From: a virus
Length of the DNA: 27,767 nt
Virus record (IMG/VR): IMGVR_UViG_3300042458_001447
Location: 1-27,767 of that record
Direction: 5' to 3' (one strand)
The notes beneath the pieces were generated by a model that saw only the letters and a program-made list of their open reading frames with translations, searched no databases and had not been told where the DNA came from. The stretch's first letter is position 1; every line of letters begins with the position of its first letter. The translations under genes were made by a program, and so were the position numbers. This document shows positions 22,030 to 27,767 of the stretch, in pieces.

Positions 22030-22466
22030 TGGCAATAGAGTTAGGTAACGTAAAAGTAGCAGATTTAGCGGAAAATGATTATAAGATATTAGGAATTGGG
22101 ATATGCAAATCTTCAAATTCTAATGGTGTATTTTCTACAAACTACACTACTCTAACTCAAGCAAAAGATAATTTAAAAAACCTAATACTAACAAAAAAGG
22201 GAGAAAGATTAATGAATCCTGATTTTGGGTGTGATGTTTGGTTGGTGTTATTTGAACAGATGGATGGTGCTACAATTGAATCAAGAATTGAAACATCTAT
22301 TGTAGATGCAGTTGATACTTGGCTACCATATTTAAGTTTAACTTCAATAGTATTTGATTACGATGATAATGATATTGATACAAACAGAATATCGTTAGAC
22401 ATTCAATTTGCGTTAGCATCAAATCCAAATTTAACAGAATCAGTACAAATAAATATAAATAATTAG
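22029..22466 (+). CDS. Baseplate wedge protein, GPW/gp25 family
   Basis: A 145-residue gp25-family protein. The signature region NLKNLILTKKGERLMNPDFG (48-67) and the following VWLVLFEQM (70-78) are the conserved core of GPW/gp25, shared by T4 gp25, P2 gpW and type VI secretion TssE. A short N-terminal extension and a C-terminal beta region (105-143) complete the usual length. gp25 initiates and anchors the sheath on the baseplate wedge. The TAATG overlap with the previous gene and the three-base gap before the gp6-like gene put it in the wedge operon. Confidence 0.95.
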   Translation: MAIELGNVKVADLAENDYKILGIGICKSSNSNGVFSTNYTTLTQAKDNLKNLILTKKGERLMNPDFGCDVWLVLFEQMDGATIESRIETSIVDAVDTWLPYLSLTSIVFDYDDNDIDTNRISLDIQFALASNPNLTESVQININN

Positions 22467-22468
22467 TA

Positions 22469-24499
22469 ATGGCAATTAATCCATCAAATAAAAGTTGGGG
22501 TAGTGATACAAAAAACATCAATTACATTGGTAAAGATTTTGCTACGTTTAAGCAAAATTTGATAGATTTTACTAAAACCTATTTCCCAAATACATATTCA
22601 GATTTTAATGAAGCATCACCTGGTATGGTGTTTATTGAACAAGCTGCAGCAATTGGAGATGTTCTTTCATTTTACCAAGATACTCAATTAAAAGAATCAA
22701 TGTTATCACACGCTACGGAACGTAAAAATGTGGTATCATTGGCACAATCTATGGGGTATAAGCCCAAAGTAACTTCACCTGCTATAACTACATTAACCGT
22801 TTATCAATTAATACCATCGGTGTATAATGCGCAAAACAACAGTGGTACAAATTATGAAGCTGATTCTAGATTCTACTTTAAAATAAAAGCTGGATTTGAG
22901 GTACAATCATCTACAAATAGTAATGTATCGTTTATAACAACTGATGCAATTGATTTTGCAAGCCCAACTGATAGGACAATTGAAGTATATGAGAGGGATG
23001 CTACGACAGGTACTCCTACTCAATATTTAGTATCTAAAAAAATTAAAGCCATATCAGCTAGAGAAAATACTACTGGTATTACATTAGGTAGTGATACGGA
23101 TTATCCAACTATCCAATTATCCGAAACTAACATTATACAAATAGTATCAATAGCAGATTCAAATAATAACAAATATTACGAAGTTCCATATTTGGCTCAA
23201 GAAAGTATATTTGTAGAACAACCTAATGTGAATGAATTATCATACTATTCTGGTTCAGTTCCATATATTTTAGAAGTACAAAAAGTACCTCGTAGATTTT
23301 CTGTAAAAATTAATTCGGATAATACAACCGAAATACAATTTGGAAGTGGTGATGTTAATTTAAGAGATGAGCAAATATTACCCAATACAAAAAATATAGG
23401 ATTAGGTTTGGCAAATTCTGTTAATAGATTAAATCACGGAATTGACCCATCTAATTTTTTAAAAACTAATACATTTGGTATAGCACCTGCTGGACAAACA
23501 TTAACTATAAAGTATTTAACAGGTGGTGGAATTGCATCAAATGTGAATGTTGGTGATTTAACAAAAATTCAAAAAGTTGAATTTGATGATGATTTGTTAG
23601 CTATACCATCTGGAATTGTTGGAATGTATAACTCATTTAAATCATCAATTGCAGTAGAAAATTTGGAACCTGCAATAGGGGGTAGAGGAGCAGAAAGTAT
23701 TGAAGAAATTAGACAAAATGCTTTAGCAACATTTGGTTCACAAAACAGAGCAGTAACTAAACAGGATTATATAGTAAGAGCATTATCATTGCCAGAAAGA
23801 TATGGAAGTGTTGCGAAAGTGTATGTATCACAAGATGGTGAGATAGATAATAATTCACCCGCATCTATTTTATCTAGTCCAGCATCTATCGCAGAATTTA
23901 CTAATTTAGTAGACGGATTTAAGGGTATGAGTAAATCTGATATCCAAGGTGAATTAATTAAATATCTTTCAACTAAAAAATCATCATTGAATGAAGTAAA
24001 TAACCCATTTGCAATTAATATGTATGTTTTAGGGTATGATGTTAATAAACATTTAACTCCAATAAATCAGGCAGTTAAACAGAACCTAAAAACATATTTA
24101 GGAGAGTATCGAATGATTACAGATGCGGTGAATATGATTGATGGATTTGTTGTAAATATAGGTGTTGACTTTGATGTAATATGTTATTCAAACTACAATA
24201 AAAGAGAAGTTGTTACCAATTGTTTAGTTAAAGTACAAGATTACTTTAATATAGATAATTGGACATTTAATAAACCAATAAACATTTCTGAATTAGAATT
24301 AATACTTGCAAACGTAGAAGGAGTAATGAGTGTACCATCCGTAAAGATATCAAATTTATGTGGTGGAGATGGAAATTATTCACCAAATAAATATAACATC
24401 GATGAAGCAACTCGAGGTAAGATAGTATATCCATCTTTAGACCCTTGCATTTTCGAAGTAAAATACCCTAACAAAGATATAAAAGGAAGAGCTTTATAA
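22469..24499 (+). CDS. Baseplate wedge protein, gp6-like (J-like family)
   Basis: A 676-residue gp6/J-family protein. The N-terminal region has DFNEASPGMVFIEQAAAIGD (residues 45-64), then LSFYQDTQLKESMLSHATER and VVSLAQSMGYKP, which is the conserved start of T4 gp6. The centre carries AIGGRGAESIEEIRQNALAT and RAVTKQDYIVRALSLPERYG, typical of gp6 and phage Mu-like J proteins. gp6 links the wedges into the ring that surrounds the hub in the contractile baseplate. The length is close to T4 gp6 (660). It follows gp25 as in other marine T4-like phages. Confidence 0.93.
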   Translation: MAINPSNKSWGSDTKNINYIGKDFATFKQNLIDFTKTYFPNTYSDFNEASPGMVFIEQAAAIGDVLSFYQDTQLKESMLSHATERKNVVSLAQSMGYKPKVTSPAITTLTVYQLIPSVYNAQNNSGTNYEADSRFYFKIKAGFEVQSSTNSNVSFITTDAIDFASPTDRTIEVYERDATTGTPTQYLVSKKIKAISARENTTGITLGSDTDYPTIQLSETNIIQIVSIADSNNNKYYEVPYLAQESIFVEQPNVNELSYYSGSVPYILEVQKVPRRFSVKINSDNTTEIQFGSGDVNLRDEQILPNTKNIGLGLANSVNRLNHGIDPSNFLKTNTFGIAPAGQTLTIKYLTGGGIASNVNVGDLTKIQKVEFDDDLLAIPSGIVGMYNSFKSSIAVENLEPAIGGRGAESIEEIRQNALATFGSQNRAVTKQDYIVRALSLPERYGSVAKVYVSQDGEIDNNSPASILSSPASIAEFTNLVDGFKGMSKSDIQGELIKYLSTKKSSLNEVNNPFAINMYVLGYDVNKHLTPINQAVKQNLKTYLGEYRMITDAVNMIDGFVVNIGVDFDVICYSNYNKREVVTNCLVKVQDYFNIDNWTFNKPINISELELILANVEGVMSVPSVKISNLCGGDGNYSPNKYNIDEATRGKIVYPSLDPCIFEVKYPNKDIKGRAL

Positions 24500-24500
24500 T

Positions 24501-25562
24501 ATGCATAAATTATTCACATCATCGTTCGATGCCAGTATCTACTTACAACAACCAGACCAAAATGCAGGTAGAGATGAGATATTAGAGGTTGGTAAATTAT
24601 ATTATGGTTCCACTAAAGACATAGCTAGAACCTTAATAAAATTTGATGTAGCTAATATGGGAATCCCAAGTGGCTCTATTGTTTATTTAAATCTAAAATC
24701 TTCTCAAGCAGAAGAAATTCCATTGGAATATACAATCCATGCTAATGCAGTATCACAGAGTTGGTCAATGGGTACTGGTACTAAATTTGATAATATTACA
24801 TCGGATGGTGTAAGTTGGAAATACCGAAATGGTGTTGATACTTGGCAAGATAATGTTACTGCAGGAACTGCGGTATTTACGCCAGGAACAACTGGTTCTG
24901 CAAACGCGGAAGGTGGAACGTGGTATACTGCATCTCAAGCATCTCAATCTTATAACTATGAAGATGCTGATATCAGAATTAATGTGACAGGTATCGTTAA
25001 TAGATGGTTAAGTGGCTCCATACCAAATAATGGGTTTATTATACACCATGGGTTAGAAAACGAAGAAAATACATTAGATTATGGTGTATTGAAATTCTTT
25101 TCTAAAGAAACTACTACTATATATGAGCCAAAATTAGAAATAGTTTGGAATGATGTATCATTTGTAACAGGCAGTTTATTACCAGTTACTGGTTCTGCTC
25201 AAGATGAATATAAAGTAATTATTACCAATTTAAAAACAGAATATAGTAAAGATAGTAAGATAAAAATTAGAATTAAAGGTAGAGATATGTTTCCTTTAAA
25301 GTCATTTTCAACAACATTTGAATATGACCAATCAAAGTATTTACCTACAACATCATATTATCAATTGGAAGATTATATAACAGATGATGTTATATATCCA
25401 TTTGGAGAATACACTAAAATTTCATGTGATAATACATCCAATTATTTTATTTTAGATTTAAATACACTACCATTGTATAGGACATATAGATTAAAATTAA
25501 AAATAATTGATGGTGAAATATCTACCATAATTGATGATAAATTAACATTTCAAATAGTATAA
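24501..25562 (+). CDS. Virion structural protein with DNRLRE-like beta domain
   Basis: A 353-residue beta-rich protein. The N-terminal 215 residues look like a DNRLRE/disaggregatase-type carbohydrate-binding fold: FDASIYLQQPDQNAGRDEIL (9-28), the RTLIKFDVANMGIPSGS segment (43-59), and a SYNYEDADIRINVTGIVNRW strand and helix (149-168). This pattern (D..iy....n.G.d..L.vg, then a sR.Li+FDl strand) recurs in marine T4-like structural proteins. The C-terminal 130 residues (about 220-353) form a second beta domain with a KIKIRIKGRDMFP start. It replaces the T4 gp7/gp8 position after gp6. A wedge or peripheral baseplate role is likely, perhaps with glycan contact; no enzyme motif is seen. Confidence 0.7.
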   Translation: MHKLFTSSFDASIYLQQPDQNAGRDEILEVGKLYYGSTKDIARTLIKFDVANMGIPSGSIVYLNLKSSQAEEIPLEYTIHANAVSQSWSMGTGTKFDNITSDGVSWKYRNGVDTWQDNVTAGTAVFTPGTTGSANAEGGTWYTASQASQSYNYEDADIRINVTGIVNRWLSGSIPNNGFIIHHGLENEENTLDYGVLKFFSKETTTIYEPKLEIVWNDVSFVTGSLLPVTGSAQDEYKVIITNLKTEYSKDSKIKIRIKGRDMFPLKSFSTTFEYDQSKYLPTTSYYQLEDYITDDVIYPFGEYTKISCDNTSNYFILDLNTLPLYRTYRLKLKIIDGEISTIIDDKLTFQIV

Positions 25563-25564
25563 TA

Positions 25565-26719
25565 ATGGCATTAACATCATTAGAAGCAATTGCATTAAAA
25601 TTACAAGAAAAAAGAACTACTGATTTAGAAAATATTCTAAAAGTATCAGGTTCTGCCGCTGTTTCTAAAAATGAATATGGTGTAACCGTAGTTAATGAAA
25701 ATAATTTAGCATCATCTTTAGTATTTAAACCTTTAGTTATATCCAAAATAGATAATGTTGAACTTTTAAAAGCAATTGATACCGAAGTTAAAGAATTAAA
25801 ACCAAACATTCCTGAAGTAAATCTTAATTTAGTACCTAAACCATTATACGATGATGAAGTTATTACTAATACAGATTTAAGAAAACAAGTCGAAAAATTA
25901 ACAACAGATATTGAAGTTTTAAATTCTGAAATCAATACTTTAACATCTAGAGTATTATCTGAAACTAATAAACGATTATCAATAGAGCAAACTAATGATG
26001 TATTAGTTAATCAATTGGATGCATTATCAAAAGTAATCGAACAATTTGCAACACAGATACAATCTGCAGTGCAAAAATCAGTAGATGAATCTATTTTAAG
26101 AGCATCTTTACAATCTCAAAACGCAGGATTTAAAGCACAAATAGAAGCATTAATAAAACAAATAGATTCACTAAACTCAATTATAGAAGGTTTACAATCT
26201 CAATTAGGGGCAGTTCAACAACAACAAGCTATACAACAATCGGCATCCAATACTGCATTAGCAAGTGGTGGGGATATTTTAGTTAAAACTACAATTATTA
26301 AATGGGATGGTCCTAAAGAAGATAATCAAGTATTAAAAGGATTATCTGCTAAATTGAATGCGAAAGATTATGCCGCAAACAAATGGATTTCAAACGGACA
26401 ATTGGCTATAACAAATAACGATACTCAACCTGTAAACATAACATTTCAACTTAAATTGGCCAATAATTGGAGTTGGGTAACCGTACCAAAGAATAACTTT
26501 GATATTCCTGCTAATGGTAATGAAACTATTGATTTTAAAATAAAAACTAGCGCGATACCAAAAAGTGCTGATTCGAGAGACATTGCACCTTTTGCTGGAT
26601 ATTCGGCAGGTAAATTATATACAGGTACTATTAGAGTGATTGCTACTAAACCAGATGGTACAACTGAATTTAAAGAGTATCCATGCAACATAAACAAATC
26701 TCACCCAAATTCGTATTAA
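25565..26719 (+). CDS. Coiled-coil structural protein with C-terminal Ig-like domain
   Basis: A 384-residue protein with three parts: a helical/linker N-terminus (1-105), a long coiled coil (about 106-225, with LRKQVEKLTTDIEVLNSEIN and a Gln run near 218-225), and a C-terminal beta sandwich (about 240-384) with the outline of an Ig-like/fibronectin-type domain: LAITNNDTQPVNITFQLKLA and KLYTGTIRVIATKPDG. Such a coiled coil plus terminal beta domain is typical of trimeric fibres or whiskers, so this may be a short tail fibre or a whisker-like adhesin. No S74 domain follows, unlike the 1960 gene. The gene lies in the wedge operon between the DNRLRE-like and the last structural gene. Confidence 0.65.
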   Translation: MALTSLEAIALKLQEKRTTDLENILKVSGSAAVSKNEYGVTVVNENNLASSLVFKPLVISKIDNVELLKAIDTEVKELKPNIPEVNLNLVPKPLYDDEVITNTDLRKQVEKLTTDIEVLNSEINTLTSRVLSETNKRLSIEQTNDVLVNQLDALSKVIEQFATQIQSAVQKSVDESILRASLQSQNAGFKAQIEALIKQIDSLNSIIEGLQSQLGAVQQQQAIQQSASNTALASGGDILVKTTIIKWDGPKEDNQVLKGLSAKLNAKDYAANKWISNGQLAITNNDTQPVNITFQLKLANNWSWVTVPKNNFDIPANGNETIDFKIKTSAIPKSADSRDIAPFAGYSAGKLYTGTIRVIATKPDGTTEFKEYPCNINKSHPNSY

Positions 26720-26729
26720 TATATAAAAT

Positions 26730-27767
26730 ATGAGTATTAGAAAATATACAAATTTTGATAGCATAAATTCAAATTCAACCAATGAAGGGCAGTTTCTCCT
26801 TGCAGAAGATTTGTTTATTGTTACAAAAAACGAAAAACAAGAAACCGAATTTGGTGAGTGTAAGTATGATGTGATGGAAGTATCTGTATACGATATTAAT
26901 AATATACTTTTACCCCAAAAATCAGGAAAAAATGTTGCATACATAAAAAAAAATAGCATAGGTTCATATATGTATTCACTTACTAATACATTGGGGAAAA
27001 AAGAACTTGCTATTAATATTGAAAAATTATTAAATGATTTAGGGTTTACAAACGGTATTCTTAAAGTTAATATTAATTTCGTTCGTAGTAGAGTTGGTAG
27101 TGAAAATGAATTAGAAAGAGTTTGGATACACGAAATATCTCCATCGAGAGAAGAACTTCGTATTATACCATTAAAAACTAATAATCCTCAACTAAATATA
27201 AATAATACTAAACAATTCTTAAACTTAAATAATTTAAATAGAGATTTTAAGTTTTATAAAAAAAATATATTAGATGGATTAGATTCATTTGAAACAACAT
27301 CGTTACAATCCATAGATGATACATTGGTAGCAAAATTTGGAAACGATTTTCAAGCAATTCTTAAAAAAGATTTTGGATTGAGTAATTTTAACGAATTTAA
27401 AAAGAAGATATTTATAGATTTTAGAAATAGTGTTACCTATTGGTTAACAAATAAAAATTATGATATTACTCAATCTACATTCGGGTCTCCATCCGAAAAA
27501 CGATTTGATGATTGTGACCAATATGATTTTAATTACCTATTAAATGAAATAAAAAATATATTAAATGCTTCTATAACATTTAATATAAAAACATTGTCCA
27601 GAAGAGTTATAAAATATGAAACATTACCAGTTGAATTTGCAGTAGAAGAAGTTAAAAAACAAGTTCAAAATTTATTAGAATTGTATGATACCAAAGTGGA
27701 AATTATACGAAATGTGTATTCACCAGAATTAGCTGCAGTATCATTCCAAGGTGTTACTGATAAAGAC
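26730..27767 (+). CDS. Virion structural protein, partial (runs off the window)
   Basis: An open frame from ATG at 26730 to the window edge, 346 codons without a stop; the true C-terminus is missing. The N-terminal 50 residues are Asn/Asp/Ser-rich and hydrophilic. Residues about 90-150 hold a beta region with GILKVNINFVRSRVG and VWIHEISPSREELRIIPLKT. The EISPSRxExRI motif is one I associate with large marine T4-like baseplate or fibre proteins. The rest (150-346) is mostly helical with a glutamate-rich segment (LPVEFAVEEVKKQVQNLLEL, 294-313). It starts ten bases after the coiled-coil gene and is clearly co-transcribed with the wedge genes. A baseplate-to-fibre connector is the likeliest role; identity cannot be set. 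Confidence 0.75.
   Translation, partial: MSIRKYTNFDSINSNSTNEGQFLLAEDLFIVTKNEKQETEFGECKYDVMEVSVYDINNILLPQKSGKNVAYIKKNSIGSYMYSLTNTLGKKELAINIEKLLNDLGFTNGILKVNINFVRSRVGSENELERVWIHEISPSREELRIIPLKTNNPQLNINNTKQFLNLNNLNRDFKFYKKNILDGLDSFETTSLQSIDDTLVAKFGNDFQAILKKDFGLSNFNEFKKKIFIDFRNSVTYWLTNKNYDITQSTFGSPSEKRFDDCDQYDFNYLLNEIKNILNASITFNIKTLSRRVIKYETLPVEFAVEEVKKQVQNLLELYDTKVEIIRNVYSPELAAVSFQGVTDKD

Noticed and set aside
25522-25935. Minus-strand open frame of 137 codons
   Set aside because: It lies opposite the DNRLRE-like and coiled-coil genes and has no promoter-like site or family motif; treated as a shadow.
26615-26959. Minus-strand open frame of 114 codons
   Set aside because: It overlaps the end of the coiled-coil protein gene and the start of the partial structural gene, both of which have clear protein-like composition. 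Its product is Phe/Ser/Ile-rich, as expected of antisense of AT-rich coding DNA.
1-27767. tRNA genes, CRISPR arrays, insertion sequences, attachment sites
   Set aside because: The gaps between genes are short and I saw no cloverleaf-like pattern, regularly spaced repeats, transposase, integrase or terminal inverted repeats. By-eye reading could miss a degenerate tRNA; a tRNA scan would settle this.

Overview
The window looks like a piece of a T4-like, contractile-tailed phage (or a prophage or metagenomic contig of one) that infects a member of the Bacteroidota, perhaps a marine flavobacterium. The phage assignment rests on a GPW/gp25 baseplate wedge protein, a gp6-like wedge protein, a gp5-like hub/spike protein, a fibre ending in an S74 intramolecular chaperone, a gp55-like late sigma factor, PhoH and a phage-type peptide deformylase. 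The host guess rests on very AT-rich DNA, almost no Shine-Dalgarno sequences, and intergenic sites fitting the Bacteroidota promoter pattern (TTTG or TTG at -33, 20 bases, then TAnnTTTG-like at -7). No replication, terminase, capsid, tRNA, CRISPR or integrase gene is visible.

Layout. 1-323: a 50-residue minus-strand gene and a divergent promoter region; every other gene is on the plus strand. 324-4321: a small unknown gene, a SIS-domain sugar isomerase, PhoH, a large fibre-like protein, a 49-residue protein and a zinc-ribbon protein. 4354-9799: a tightly packed run of accessory enzymes (two related glycosyltransferase-like proteins, two 2OG-Fe(II) oxygenase-like proteins, a sulfotransferase-like protein, a GNAT-like protein and an SGNH-hydrolase-like protein), many joined by 1- or 4-base start/stop overlaps. 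9874-12711: an acidic small protein, an HD-domain protein, an Hsp20 chaperone with a palindromic operator-like upstream region, a terminator, and a membrane coiled-coil protein. 12751-16341: UvdE, a small nucleotidyltransferase, a third 2OG oxygenase, a DUF2061 membrane protein, peptide deformylase, a membrane-anchored coiled-coil protein and the late sigma factor. 16346-18807: a NodU/TobZ-type carbamoyltransferase and a second SGNH-like protein. 18804-27767: the tail/baseplate module, whose last gene runs off the right edge.

How it may work together. The structural module is probably transcribed late under the gp55-like sigma factor. Three sites (before 9874, 11493 and 12751) share TTG, a 20-base spacer containing ATATTTTT, and TATATTTA; this looks like one phage promoter class. 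The sugar- and small-molecule-modifying enzymes (isomerase, glycosyltransferase-like, sulfotransferase-like, acetyltransferase-like, esterase-like, carbamoyltransferase, three Fe(II) oxygenases) read as a decoration toolkit for a glycan, a virion surface or DNA bases. This is the least described part of the window, and its target cannot be determined from sequence alone.
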